DNA of 64,000 bases. It comes from an uncultured Lachnospiraceae bacterium (GTDB taxonomy: Bacteria > Bacillota > Clostridia > Lachnospirales > Lachnospiraceae). Below, piece after piece: positions 24,760-34,378 of the stretch. Position numbers and translations under genes: made by a program. Position 1 is the first letter of the stretch. The number at the start of each line of letters is the position of its first letter. The stretch lies in assembly GCA_902781455.1 (NCBI GenBank), contig CACZJF010000001.1, positions 62,001 to 126,000 on the forward strand, written 5' to 3'. The notes below the pieces were generated by a model. That model had not been told where the DNA came from and did no database searches. It was given only the letters and a program-made list of their open reading frames with translations.

Positions 24760-24792
24760 GCGCAATTCCGTTATGTCCGGAATTGCGCGCTT
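24760..24792. terminator. Bidirectional terminator between argH and metH
   Basis: GCGCAATTCCG pairs perfectly with CGGAATTGCGC. On the + strand GCTTTTG follows; on the - strand CATTTTCC follows. It serves the convergent argH and metH transcripts. Confidence 0.8.
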
Positions 24793-24858
24793 TTGATATA
24801 CGTTGTAGTGATGATGCCAAACTGCGGTTCCATTTTTCACCGGCAATGGACTGGTATC

Positions 24859-27402
24859 TTACGCCCCGAATACCTTCCTGGCGGCATCGACGGTTTCCTT
24901 CGCGTCTTTCGCGTAGAAGTCAGCGCCGATTTCCTGCGCGTACTGCGCGGTGACGACAGCGCCGCCGACGACAACCTGCGCCGTACATCCTGCTTCCCGC
25001 AGAACCTGGATGGTTTTTTCCATCGCGGGGAGGGTGGTGGTCATCAGAGCGGAGAGTCCGACCAGCTTTACGTTCTGCTCCATGGCAACGTCCCGTATCT
25101 TTTGCGGCGGAACATCCCGTCCCAGGTCAATCACGGTATATCCATAGTTTTCCAGAACCACCTTTACGATATTCTTTCCGATATCGTGGATGTCCCCTTC
25201 GACCGTCGCCAGGACGATGGTTCCTCTCGAGACGCTTTCACCGTCTGTCTTCGCGATTCTGTCCTTGATCAGGTCAAAGCCGGCCGAGGCGGCATTTGCG
25301 GCATTGATCAGCTGGGGAAGAAACAGCTGCTGCTTCTCGTAACGGTCCCCGACCTCGTCCAGTGCCGGAATCAGGTATTCTTCAATGATCTGCATCGCAC
25401 TCCGGCTTTCGAGCAGAGTCTGTGTCTGCAGGCGGACTTCATCGGGCAGGCCGCGCAGGATCGCCTGATGAAGCATATGAGCGGCTGAAGAGGCTGAATC
25501 GGAAGCTTCAGATCCGGGCGTGATGTTTTCGGCCTGGCCGGAGACGGAAGCGGTGTTTGCGCCTGACGCCAAATCTCCGGATGCTGCTTTCGAAACACTG
25601 CCTGCCGGCGCGGATACCGGCGTATCCTGCCGGTTCGCAAACCGTTCGATATAGGCACTGCAGGATTCATCCTGACAGGAGAGTGCACGGTAAGATGCAA
25701 CCGCGTCCATGATTTCCAGCTGATTGGGGTTAATGATCGGCAGATCCAGGCCGCAGAACATGGCCTGCGTCAGGAAGCTGACGGTGATCTGCTTCCTCTG
25801 GGGCAGCCCGAAGGAAATATTGCTGACGCCAAGCGTGCAGTGAACGTCGTAGTTTTTGGAAACATATTCCAGGGCATGGAGCGTTTCCATCGCCTGATCC
25901 TGCTGCGCGGAGATCGTCAGCGTGAGACAGTCGATGATGACGTCGCGGCGCGGAATTCCATATTCGTCTGTGAACTTCAGGATGGTTTCAACATTCTCAA
26001 TACGCTCAGCGGCATCCTTCGGCATTCCAGATTTTTGAAGTGCCAGACCGACGACGCAGGAGCCGTATTTTTTCACGATGGGAAGAATTTTCCGACAGGT
26101 CTCTTCCTCCGCGTTCACCGAGTTCACAATCACACGCCCGCAGGCCGCGCGAAGACCGGCTTCTATGACCTCCGGCTTTGTTGAATCAATCTGGAGAGGC
26201 AGATCGGTCACACTTTGCACGGCACGCACAACGTCCGTCATCAGAGCGGCTTCGTCTGCGCCGGGAAGTCCGACATTGATGTCCAGAATATCCGCGCCGG
26301 CTTCCGTCTGATCGATGGCACATTTCATAATGTAATTCATGTCCCGGTCACGGAGCGCCTGCTGAAACCGTTTCTTTCCGGTCGGATTGATGCGCTCTCC
26401 GATGGTATGGACCTTTCCGTCCAGATTCACGACGCGCCCTGCCGAGCAGACACCGTTGAGAATGCCCCGGTCAACTGCATCGTAAGCATCAGCTTCTCCA
26501 TCTGTTAAAGCGTCCGCGCAGGCAGAAGCATCCTCCGGATTCTGCGCAGAGGAATCGCCCCGGACCATCCGGCGCAGCGCTTCTATAAAGGAAGGCCTGG
26601 TGCCGCAGCAACCGCCCAGGATATGAATTCCCACAGGCAGATAAGCGGACATTTCCCGTGCGAAGCGTTCCGGCGTCATGGCGTAGAGACCGGTTCTCGG
26701 ATCAGGCAGACCCGCGTTGGGCTTGACAATCACCGGAAGGGCTGTCCGTGTGAGGATCCGCTTCACGATGGGCTGAAGATCCTCCGGGCCGAGAGAGCAG
26801 TTTACGCCTACCGCGTCCACACCAAGCGCGTCCAGCGTAAGCGCCATCGCTTCCGGATCGGTTCCTGCGAATGTTCTCCCGTTTTTTTCAAATGTCATGG
26901 TGACCCAGATCTGCAGGGAGGTGTTTTCCTTCGCGGCGAGGACTGCAGCGCGCACCTCATTCAGGTCGGTCATCGTCTCAAAGATCACCAGGTCGGCGCC
27001 TGCCTGTTCCCCGGCGCAGACTACTTCACGGAAGCATTCGTACGCTTCCTCAAAGGAAAGCGTGCCGAGCGGCTCCATGAGTTCGCCGATCGGGCCGACA
27101 TCCAGGGCAACCCTGACTTTCCGGTCCGCGCAGGAATCAGCGGCCTGCCTGGCGGTGGCGATATTCGCCGCGATCACGTCCGGAACCGGTATGGGACAGC
27201 CTTCATATTTCCGGCTGTTGACGCCAAATGTATTCGCGTAGATGACATCACTTCCGGCTTCGATATAGCTTCGGTGAATCCCGGCAACCACGTCCGGGTG
27301 CTCCATGCCGAACAGCTCAGGCTTTTCGCCGCTTTTCAGGCCGGCCTTCTGCAGCATGGTACCCATGGCACCGTCAAGTAACAGGAGTTGTTTCTTATTC
27401 AT
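24859..27402 (-). CDS. metH: Cobalamin-dependent methionine synthase, lacking the reactivation domain
   Basis: An 847-residue enzyme that methylates homocysteine from methyltetrahydrofolate through B12. The homocysteine domain covers about residues 1-300, with zinc cysteines in VNCSLG and GGCCGTRP. The pterin-binding domain is around 325-590 (IGERINPTGKKRF, DINVGLPG, QIDSTKPEV). A roughly 60-residue Ser/Ala/Gly-rich linker follows near 600-655, then the B12 cap and Rossmann domain with GDIHDIGKNIV, whose His is the lower cobalt ligand. The C-terminal SAM-binding activation domain of the long E. coli enzyme (about 1200 residues) is absent and is supplied by the separate gene just upstream on the same strand. 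Confidence 0.95.
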   Translation of the reverse strand: MNKKQLLLLDGAMGTMLQKAGLKSGEKPELFGMEHPDVVAGIHRSYIEAGSDVIYANTFGVNSRKYEGCPIPVPDVIAANIATARQAADSCADRKVRVALDVGPIGELMEPLGTLSFEEAYECFREVVCAGEQAGADLVIFETMTDLNEVRAAVLAAKENTSLQIWVTMTFEKNGRTFAGTDPEAMALTLDALGVDAVGVNCSLGPEDLQPIVKRILTRTALPVIVKPNAGLPDPRTGLYAMTPERFAREMSAYLPVGIHILGGCCGTRPSFIEALRRMVRGDSSAQNPEDASACADALTDGEADAYDAVDRGILNGVCSAGRVVNLDGKVHTIGERINPTGKKRFQQALRDRDMNYIMKCAIDQTEAGADILDINVGLPGADEAALMTDVVRAVQSVTDLPLQIDSTKPEVIEAGLRAACGRVIVNSVNAEEETCRKILPIVKKYGSCVVGLALQKSGMPKDAAERIENVETILKFTDEYGIPRRDVIIDCLTLTISAQQDQAMETLHALEYVSKNYDVHCTLGVSNISFGLPQRKQITVSFLTQAMFCGLDLPIINPNQLEIMDAVASYRALSCQDESCSAYIERFANRQDTPVSAPAGSVSKAASGDLASGANTASVSGQAENITPGSEASDSASSAAHMLHQAILRGLPDEVRLQTQTLLESRSAMQIIEEYLIPALDEVGDRYEKQQLFLPQLINAANAASAGFDLIKDRIAKTDGESVSRGTIVLATVEGDIHDIGKNIVKVVLENYGYTVIDLGRDVPPQKIRDVAMEQNVKLVGLSALMTTTLPAMEKTIQVLREAGCTAQVVVGGAVVTAQYAQEIGADFYAKDAKETVDAARKVFGA

Positions 27403-27491
27403 ACTCGTAATCCTTTTTGGTTCAGTGACTTATCACCGGTTGTATCTGATTCCTTTCCGTTCAGCTGTATTCTATAAAAGCCGGCTGCCGG

Positions 27492-28205
27492 TCAGGACTG
27501 ATAGCATCTCTCCCCGCGCGCTCTCCAGGCGCATTTGGTCTGAAGGGGACAGTGGGTGCAGTTTCCGTACAGATCCGGCTTTGGCTCCGGGCTGATTCCA
27601 AGAACAGCCGTGATGGACTTCCTGGGAACCATCAGATTGGTCGGGGTCAGCGTTAGTCCGATTGCGCGGCCGGCATTCAGATAGTCAAGAAGCAGTCCCT
27701 GCATCTGAATCGGATAGTCCCCATACCCGGGAGAGAACCGGTTGGTCAGGTATTTTTCTTCCCGCAGGATTTGGACGCGAAGCCTTTGCTCCAGATCATC
27801 CGCAGCCTGTTCCACTGCCTGGGAAGCGCAGAGATCCAGCACATAGGCGTTGGACATATTGGTGACTTCCTCGATCATCAGGCGCTTTTCCAGCTCTGAA
27901 CCGAGCGTCACCGCCATCAGAACCGCTTCCGTGCAGCCTGAAAGAAGACGGCAGATGTCATGGCCGGAAAGGATTGGCTGAATCTCTTCGGCAGGAAGGA
28001 TCCGCAGCACTGCTCTGGGAGAAGCACACTTAAGAACCTCTGTCTCACACTGACGGATCTGTTCCTGAAGCGCAGCAATCAGGTCCGGATCCGGCTGAGT
28101 GTCCTCTTCCCCGGACAGCGCGCCCAGGCGCGCATCCATCGACCGGAGGATCTTCCCGTGATCCAGGGAAGTCAGAACCATATTCTGACAAAGTTCTTCC
28201 AGCAT
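27492..28205 (-). CDS. Methionine synthase activation-domain protein (stand-alone)
   Basis: A 237-residue protein resembling the MetH activation domain. RFSPGYGDYPIQMQGLLLDYLN is the segment that in MetH binds SAM during reductive methylation of cob(II)alamin, and SITAVLGISPEP is also typical. A cysteine-rich tail (CTHCPLQTKCAWRARGERC) is common in stand-alone versions. It lies 89 bases upstream of metH in the same direction and supplies the domain MetH lacks. The start at 28205 follows GGAGAGAGGGG; in-frame alternatives such as the Met before DARLGAL cannot be excluded. No SAM or cobalamin riboswitch could be recognised in the gap before it. Confidence 0.88.
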   Translation of the reverse strand: MLEELCQNMVLTSLDHGKILRSMDARLGALSGEEDTQPDPDLIAALQEQIRQCETEVLKCASPRAVLRILPAEEIQPILSGHDICRLLSGCTEAVLMAVTLGSELEKRLMIEEVTNMSNAYVLDLCASQAVEQAADDLEQRLRVQILREEKYLTNRFSPGYGDYPIQMQGLLLDYLNAGRAIGLTLTPTNLMVPRKSITAVLGISPEPKPDLYGNCTHCPLQTKCAWRARGERCYQS

Positions 28206-28405
28206 GGCAATGTGCCCCTCTCTCCATCTGTCCGCATTGAAATTGATGATGTACGGATCGCCTCGCCGAGTCGCGGCTCGCGGCCCTCAACATCATAGTA
28301 TATAGCATTTCCGGTATTTCGGCACCTTTTATCAAGGGAATAAACACAGGACAATAACGAAAAACGCAACAGATAGTAATTTCGGCCTCCTTAAGCCACA
28401 AGCGC

Positions 28406-28434
28406 TTGACATTCATGGAGAATCGTTTTACTCT
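28406..28434 (+). promoter_or_regulatory. Promoter of asd
   Basis: TTGACA at 28406-28411, a 17-base spacer and TACTCT at 28429-28434. It lies in the 271-base gap between the divergent activation gene and asd. The rest of the gap (28206-28405) holds a GC-rich stretch and no riboswitch I could identify. Confidence 0.6.
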
Positions 28435-28476
28435 TTTGGGAAATCGGGAATTCTATGAGACAGGAGGTATGGGGGT

Positions 28477-29559
28477 ATGGAAAAACTCAGAGTCGGTATA
28501 CTTGGCGCAACCGGTATGGTCGGACAGCGGTTCGTGACACTTCTCGCGGATCACCCGTGGTTTGAGATCGCGGCGCTTGCGGCAAGTCCGCGGTCCGAAG
28601 GCAAGACCTATGAAGAGGCTGCCGGCAGCAGATGGAAGATGACCACAGACATGCCGGAGAAAGTCCGCGGCATGGTGATCCGCAATGTCAATGACGTAGA
28701 GCAGATTGCCTCCGGCGTGGATATGGTATTCTCTGCGGTTGACATGTCAAAGGACGAGATCCGCAGGTTCGAGGAAGCGTTCGCGAAGACGGAGACGCCT
28801 GTTGTTTCCAATAACAGCGCGCACCGCTGGACGGAAGATGTCCCCATGGTCATCCCGGAGATCAATCCGCAGCATTTTGACGTGATTGAAGCACAGAAGA
28901 AACGGCTGGGAACGGAGCGGGGCTTCATCGCCGTCAAGCCAAACTGTTCGATCCAGTCCTACACGCCGGCACTTGCCGCCTGGATGGAATATGAGCCGTA
29001 CGAAGTGGTTGCCAGCACTTACCAGGCAATCTCCGGCGCGGGCAAGACCTTTGCCGACTGGCCCGAGATGAATGGAAATGTCATCCCGTATATCGGCGGT
29101 GAAGAGGAGAAGAGTGAGAAGGAACCGCTCAAGGTCTTCGGCTTAGTGCAGGATGGAAAGATCATCCCTGCCACGTCGCCGCTGATCACCTGCCAGTGTG
29201 TGCGTGTTCCGGTTCTGAACGGGCATACAGCTTCCGTGTTTGTCAAGTTCCGCAAAAAGGCGACGAAGGAAGAACTGATCGAAAAGCTTCTTTCCTATCA
29301 GGGTTATCCGCAGGAGAAGGCGCTTCCGAGCGCGCCGAAGCAGTTTATCCAGTACTGTGAGGACTGCAACAGGCCGCAGGTGGCTCTGGATGTGGATTAT
29401 GAGCGCGGCATGGGAGTTTCCATCGGCAGGCTGCGCGAGGATACGGTATATGACTGGAAGTTCATCGGACTTTCCCACAACACCTTAAGGGGTGCCGCGG
29501 GCGGAGCGGTTCTGTGTGCCGAGACGCTGGTATCTATGGGCTATATCCGGAAAAAATAA
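28477..29559 (+). CDS. asd: Aspartate-semialdehyde dehydrogenase
   Basis: A 360-residue enzyme that reduces beta-aspartyl phosphate to aspartate semialdehyde, the branch point to lysine, diaminopimelate, threonine and methionine. It begins KLRVGILGATGMVGQRF (NADP-binding) and carries the catalytic cysteine in VKPNCSIQSY. TYQAISGAGKTFADWP, FGLVQDGKIIPATSPLITCQCVR-type segments and the C-terminal length match the archaeal/fungal-type Asd found in many Clostridia. AGGAGG stands before the ATG. It is preceded by its own promoter and followed 43 bases later by topB. Confidence 0.95.
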   Translation: MEKLRVGILGATGMVGQRFVTLLADHPWFEIAALAASPRSEGKTYEEAAGSRWKMTTDMPEKVRGMVIRNVNDVEQIASGVDMVFSAVDMSKDEIRRFEEAFAKTETPVVSNNSAHRWTEDVPMVIPEINPQHFDVIEAQKKRLGTERGFIAVKPNCSIQSYTPALAAWMEYEPYEVVASTYQAISGAGKTFADWPEMNGNVIPYIGGEEEKSEKEPLKVFGLVQDGKIIPATSPLITCQCVRVPVLNGHTASVFVKFRKKATKEELIEKLLSYQGYPQEKALPSAPKQFIQYCEDCNRPQVALDVDYERGMGVSIGRLREDTVYDWKFIGLSHNTLRGAAGGAVLCAETLVSMGYIRKK

Positions 29560-29602
29560 AGAATCAGAAAACTGATTCGGAGAGAGTACCCAGGAAAACC
29601 AC

Positions 29603-31681
29603 ATGGGAAAATCATTATATATCGCTGAGAAACCGAGTGTCGCGCAGGCATTTGCTGCGGCACTCGGCGAAACTATGAAAAGGCAGGAAGGATACCAGGA
29701 ATCCGAGCACCTGATCGTAACATGGTGTGTCGGCCACCTGGTCACCATGAGCTATCCGGATGCATATGACGCAAAGTATAAGAAATGGAGCTTTGATACG
29801 ATTCCATTTCTCCCGGATCAGTTTCAGTATGAAGTGATTCCTTCCTCCGCCAAACAGTTTCATACTGTGAAGACGCTCCTGAACCGGAAAGACGTGGACA
29901 GAATCTATGTCTGCACCGACTCCGGACGTGAGGGAGAGTATATCTACCGCCTGGTGCGCCAGGAGGCCGGAGTAAAGGACAAGGATGAACGCCGGGTCTG
30001 GATCGATTCCCAGACCGATGAGGAGATCCGCAGAGGGATCAGGGAGGCCAAGGCACTTTCTGCCTATGATACGCTGTCGGACGCGGCTTACCTTCGCGCG
30101 AAGGAAGATTATCTCATGGGCATCAATTTCTCCAGAGCCCTGACACTGCGCTACGGCAATTCCATGGCTTCTTTCCTGGGGGAACGGTACTGCGTCGTCT
30201 CGGTCGGCCGCGTCATGACATGCGTCCTTGGGATGATTGTGCAGAGAGAACGGGAGATCCGGCAGTTTACAGAGACACCTTTCTTTCGTGTCTTTGCCGT
30301 CACCAGACCGGAAGACGGACTGATCCAGGCGGAATGGAAAGCAGTAGAAGGCTCCCGGTATTTCCAGAGTCCGAAGCTGTACAAGGAGAATGGATTCCGG
30401 GAGAAAAAGGACGCGGAAGAACTGATCCGTGAGCTGACAAAGACAGAAGGCCCCTGGGAAGCCAGGATCCTGGAGATCCAGAGAAAGACCGAGAAGAAGA
30501 ATCCGCCGCTTCTGTACAATCTGGCGGAGCTTCAGAATGACTGCAGCCGCATGTTCAAGATCAGTCCGGACCAGACGCTGAACATCGCGCAGGAACTCTA
30601 TGAGAAGAAGCTGACCACCTATCCGAGAACTGACGCCCGGGTCCTTTCCACGGCGATCGCCAAAGAGATTGACAAGAATATCAAAGGGCTGACTCAGTTC
30701 GGCCCCGCAAGTACATTTGCCCAGGGAGCGCTGGACAGCGGGACGTACAAAACGATCGCGAAGACGAGGTACGTCAATGACGCGCAGATCACCGATCACT
30801 ACGCGATCATTCCGACCGGACAGACGCAGGCGGTGAAGAGCCTGTCTCCCGTGAGCTTCGGTGTATACTGCCAGATCGTCAAAAGGTTCCTCGGCATCTT
30901 TTATCCGCCCGCGCAGTACCGTAAGATCAGCCTGACGCTTGAGGTTTCGAAGGAACAGTTTTTTGCTTCCTTCCGGATCCTGAAGGAAGAAGGATATCTT
31001 GCAGTCATGAAAAAACCGGAAGAGGACCGGAAGGAAGATGCCGGGAACGGTACGAATCCTTCGGACGAGGAACAGAGCCAGACAGCCGGGAATCCGCAGC
31101 TGTTCGCGCGTCTTGAGAAGCTGCGCAAGGGGGAGACACTCCTGGTGGAGCGCTTCGAGATCCGGGAGGGGAAGACCTCTCCGCCGAAGCGCTATAATTC
31201 CGGATCGATCATCCTGGCGATGGAGAATGCCGGCCAGCTGATCGAGGATGAAGAACTGAGAGAGCAGATCCGAACCTGCGGCATCGGGACCAGCGCGACC
31301 AGGGCTGAGATCCTGAAGAAGCTGGAGAACAACCGGTACATTTCCCTGAATAAGAAAACGCAGATTCTGACGCCGACGCTGCTCGGGGAAATGATCTTTG
31401 ACGTGGTCCGGTGCAGTATCTCCGCGCTGCTCAGTCCCGCGTTTACCGCGAGCTGGGAAAAGGGACTGAATTATGTGGTGGAGGGATCCGTCACCTCTGA
31501 TGAGTATATGCAGAAGCTGTCTGACTACGTCGCCAGGTTCACCAATCAGGTCAAGAATACGCAGAATGCCACCCAGCTGCTGCCGATGTATCAGTACGCG
31601 GCACAGTTCTATATGGGCAAAGGCACCACATCGAACCGCAGGTCCAAAGGCAAAGGCAGATCTTCGGCGAAACGGTCATAA
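29603..31681 (+). CDS. topB: DNA topoisomerase III (type IA)
   Basis: A 692-residue type IA topoisomerase. It starts GKSLYIAEKPSVAQAFA (TOPRIM) and includes CTDSGREGEYIYRLV, the acidic metal site. The catalytic tyrosine is in LTTYPRTDARVLS and the later conserved segment is CGIGTSATRAEIL. It relaxes negative supercoils and resolves single-strand-linked structures. No zinc-finger C-terminal domain is present; the protein ends in a basic tail (NRRSKGKGRSSAKRS). TopB is sometimes carried on conjugative elements, but here no transfer genes are near and base composition is like its neighbours. Confidence 0.94.
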   Translation: MGKSLYIAEKPSVAQAFAAALGETMKRQEGYQESEHLIVTWCVGHLVTMSYPDAYDAKYKKWSFDTIPFLPDQFQYEVIPSSAKQFHTVKTLLNRKDVDRIYVCTDSGREGEYIYRLVRQEAGVKDKDERRVWIDSQTDEEIRRGIREAKALSAYDTLSDAAYLRAKEDYLMGINFSRALTLRYGNSMASFLGERYCVVSVGRVMTCVLGMIVQREREIRQFTETPFFRVFAVTRPEDGLIQAEWKAVEGSRYFQSPKLYKENGFREKKDAEELIRELTKTEGPWEARILEIQRKTEKKNPPLLYNLAELQNDCSRMFKISPDQTLNIAQELYEKKLTTYPRTDARVLSTAIAKEIDKNIKGLTQFGPASTFAQGALDSGTYKTIAKTRYVNDAQITDHYAIIPTGQTQAVKSLSPVSFGVYCQIVKRFLGIFYPPAQYRKISLTLEVSKEQFFASFRILKEEGYLAVMKKPEEDRKEDAGNGTNPSDEEQSQTAGNPQLFARLEKLRKGETLLVERFEIREGKTSPPKRYNSGSIILAMENAGQLIEDEELREQIRTCGIGTSATRAEILKKLENNRYISLNKKTQILTPTLLGEMIFDVVRCSISALLSPAFTASWEKGLNYVVEGSVTSDEYMQKLSDYVARFTNQVKNTQNATQLLPMYQYAAQFYMGKGTTSNRRSKGKGRSSAKRS

Positions 31682-31750
31682 GACTGGGATAAGCAGTAAG
31701 AGAATCATGGAAAACTGTGTCATATATACGTGTATGAAGGGGGTATTACA

Positions 31751-32419
31751 ATGGAACAGTGTTTAATCGAGAATCTGTACGATATGTCAGGAACCATCGC
31801 AGCTGAACTTTTTGAAGGGCTGAAGTATCCGTGGGAGGCACTTCCTCTGATCGGTGACTTCATCAAAAAGCTCGGCCCCACCCTGGATCCGGCGGTCTAT
31901 GAACAGAAGGGGGAGAACATCTGGATCGCGAAGAGCGCGACGATCGCTCCTTCCGCCTCCATCACCGGACCCTGCATCATCTGCGAGAACGCGACCCTGC
32001 GTCAGTGCGCATTTGTCCGCGGCAATGCCATCGTCGGCGAGGGCGCGACGGTAGGCAATTCCACGGAACTGAAGAATGTTGTTCTTTTCAAGGACTGCGA
32101 GGTGCCGCATTACAATTACGTCGGCGACTCGATCCTCGGCGTCAAGGCGCATATGGGTGCCGGCGCGATCACGTCCAATGTCAAGGCGGACCGGAAGAAC
32201 GTCGTGGTAAAGTACGGCGACAAGCGCTATGAGACGGGACTTCGCAAGTTTGGCGCCATGCTCGGCGACCATGCCGAGATCGGCTGCAACAGTGTCCTGA
32301 ATCCGGGCACGGTGATCGGCCGCTGGACCAACATCTATCCGCTCAGCAGCGTCAGGGGCGTTGTGCCGGAATACTCGATCTATAAGAGCAGCAATGACAT
32401 CGTAGAAAAGGAAATGTAA
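31751..32419 (+). CDS. Left-handed beta-helix nucleotidyl/acyltransferase-like protein
   Basis: A 222-residue protein whose residues about 60-200 form hexapeptide repeats of a left-handed beta-helix (IWIAKSATIAPSASITGP, GNAIVGEGATVGNST, DSILGVKAHMGAGA). It resembles the C-terminal acetyltransferase half of GlmU and similar sugar-nucleotide enzymes, without the N-terminal pyrophosphorylase domain. AHMGAGAITSN is close to the GlmU acetyl-CoA site. Related Clostridia proteins are annotated loosely as UDP-N-acetylglucosamine pyrophosphorylases. The ATG at 31751 follows GAAGGGGG. Its stop directly abuts the parE start, so the two are probably co-translated. The substrate is unknown. Confidence 0.82.
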   Translation: MEQCLIENLYDMSGTIAAELFEGLKYPWEALPLIGDFIKKLGPTLDPAVYEQKGENIWIAKSATIAPSASITGPCIICENATLRQCAFVRGNAIVGEGATVGNSTELKNVVLFKDCEVPHYNYVGDSILGVKAHMGAGAITSNVKADRKNVVVKYGDKRYETGLRKFGAMLGDHAEIGCNSVLNPGTVIGRWTNIYPLSSVRGVVPEYSIYKSSNDIVEKEM

Positions 32420-34345
32420 ATGGCACCGAAGAAAGCATATAACGCCGACTCGATCACGGTTCTCGAGGGACTCGAGGCCGTCAGGAAGAGACCCGGCATG
32501 TACATCGGGAGCACCTCCCGGAAAGGACTCAATCACCTGGTCTATGAGATCGTAGACAACTCTGTGGATGAGCATCTTGCCGGGTTCTGCTCCCAGATCA
32601 GTGTAACGCTGAATGACGACGGAAGCGCGACCGTATCAGACAACGGAAGAGGCATACCGGTCGGTATGCACAAACAGGGCGTTTCCGCGGAGCGTGTCGT
32701 GTTCACGACCCTTCACGCAGGCGGCAAGTTCGATGAGGGCGCGTACCGTACCTCGGGCGGACTGCACGGCGTCGGCTCCTCTGTTGTCAATGCGCTGTCG
32801 GAGTGGATGGACGTTCAGGTACGCCTGGATGGAAAGATCTACCATGACCGCTATAAGAAGGGCAAGCCGGACCTGAAGCTGGAGGATGGCCTTCTGCCGG
32901 TGATCGGCAGGACGAAAGAGACTGGAACCACGATTTCATTTCTTCCGGACGAAAGCATCTTTACACAGACCACCCGGTTCTCGTCCGGCGACATCCAGAA
33001 CCGTCTGCACGAGACCGCTTACCTGAATCCGGAACTGACGATTGTCTTCAGGGACCTCCGCGACGGCAGGGACCAGGAGATGATCTTCCATGAGCCGGAC
33101 GGAATCCTCGGATTCATCAAGGACCTGAACAAAAGCAAGGATCCGGTCTGTGAGCCGATCTACATCAAGGGCGAGAGCGACCAGATCCTGGTGGAGATTG
33201 CGGTCCAGTACATCAACGAATTCCATGAAAATGTCATGGGCTTCTGCAACAACATCTTCAACGCGGAAGGCGGGACCCACCTGACCGGCTTCAAGACGGC
33301 ATTTACGACGGTCATGAATACCTACGCGAGGGAGCTTGGGATCCTGAAGGAAAAGGACGCGAACTTTACCGGCGCTGATATCCGCAACGGCATGACGGCC
33401 GTGATCTCAATCCGCCATCCCCAGCCTTCCTTTGAGGGACAGACCAAGACAAAACTCGACAACGCCGATGCTTCCAAGGCTGTCGCGAAGGTCACAGGCG
33501 ATGAGATCACCCGGTTCTTCGACAAGAACCTCACTACTTTGAAAGAGGTGCTCGGGTGCGCGGAGAAAGCAGCCAAGATCCGCAAGACCGAGGAAAAGGC
33601 GAAGACCAACCTTCTGACGAAGCAGAAGTATTCCTTTGATTCCAACGGAAAACTGGCCAACTGTGAGAGCAGGGACGCGAAGAAGTGCGAGATCTTTATC
33701 GTGGAGGGAGACTCTGCGGGCGGCTCCGCCAAGACGGCAAGAGACCGCAGTTACCAGGCGATCCTGCCGATCCGCGGAAAGATTCTGAACGTGGAGAAGG
33801 CATCGATCGACAAGATCCTGGCGAACGCAGAGATCAAGACCATGATCAACTCCTTCGGATGTGGCTTTTCCGAAGGATACGGATTTGACTTCGATATCTC
33901 GAAGCTTCGGTATGACAAGATCATCATCATGGCGGACGCGGACGTGGACGGGGCGCATATCTGTACGCTGCTCCTGACCCTGTTCTACCGGTTCATGCCT
34001 GACCTGATCTATGAAGGACATGTGTACATCGCCATGCCGCCTCTGTACAAGGCCATTCCGTCCAGAGGCGCCGAGGAGTACCTCTACGATGATGATGCCC
34101 TTGCCAGGTACCGCAGGAAGCACAAGGGCCCCTTTACCCTGCAGCGCTACAAGGGTCTGGGGGAAATGGACCCGGATCAGCTCTGGGAAACGACCCTGAA
34201 TCCGGAAACGCGTACCATGCGGAAGGTTGAGATTGAAGACGGACGCGCCGCCAGCGATATCACGGCGCTTCTGATGGGATCGGACGTACCGCCGCGCAAG
34301 GACTTTATCTATGAGCATGCGCAGGATGCGGCGCTCGATGTCTGA
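32420..34345 (+). CDS. parE: Type IIA topoisomerase B subunit (ParE-like)
   Basis: A 641-residue ATPase subunit. The GHKL site is EIVDNSVDEHLAGF, with DNGRGIPVG and GGLHGVGSSVVNALS. The transducer segment is QTKTKLDN, TOPRIM motifs are EGDSAGGSAK and DADVDGAHICTLLL, and the C-terminus has LQRYKGLGEMDPDQLW. It pairs with the A subunit encoded 33 bases downstream. The pair is named topoisomerase IV-like because the A subunit lacks a GyrA box; a GyrB paralogue cannot be excluded. The start directly follows the stop of the beta-helix gene. Topoisomerase IV unlinks daughter chromosomes. Confidence 0.88.
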   Translation: MAPKKAYNADSITVLEGLEAVRKRPGMYIGSTSRKGLNHLVYEIVDNSVDEHLAGFCSQISVTLNDDGSATVSDNGRGIPVGMHKQGVSAERVVFTTLHAGGKFDEGAYRTSGGLHGVGSSVVNALSEWMDVQVRLDGKIYHDRYKKGKPDLKLEDGLLPVIGRTKETGTTISFLPDESIFTQTTRFSSGDIQNRLHETAYLNPELTIVFRDLRDGRDQEMIFHEPDGILGFIKDLNKSKDPVCEPIYIKGESDQILVEIAVQYINEFHENVMGFCNNIFNAEGGTHLTGFKTAFTTVMNTYARELGILKEKDANFTGADIRNGMTAVISIRHPQPSFEGQTKTKLDNADASKAVAKVTGDEITRFFDKNLTTLKEVLGCAEKAAKIRKTEEKAKTNLLTKQKYSFDSNGKLANCESRDAKKCEIFIVEGDSAGGSAKTARDRSYQAILPIRGKILNVEKASIDKILANAEIKTMINSFGCGFSEGYGFDFDISKLRYDKIIIMADADVDGAHICTLLLTLFYRFMPDLIYEGHVYIAMPPLYKAIPSRGAEEYLYDDDALARYRRKHKGPFTLQRYKGLGEMDPDQLWETTLNPETRTMRKVEIEDGRAASDITALLMGSDVPPRKDFIYEHAQDAALDV

Positions 34346-34378
34346 TGAACAGAGAATGACGACAAGGACAGATAAACA

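Noticed and set aside
28206-28405. SAM or cobalamin riboswitch before the methionine synthase genes
   Set aside because: I found neither the S-box core nor a cobalamin box on the - strand; only a GC-rich stretch is visible.
29603-31681. topB as a sign of a conjugative element
   Set aside because: No relaxase, mating-pair or integrase genes are near and the base composition matches neighbours.
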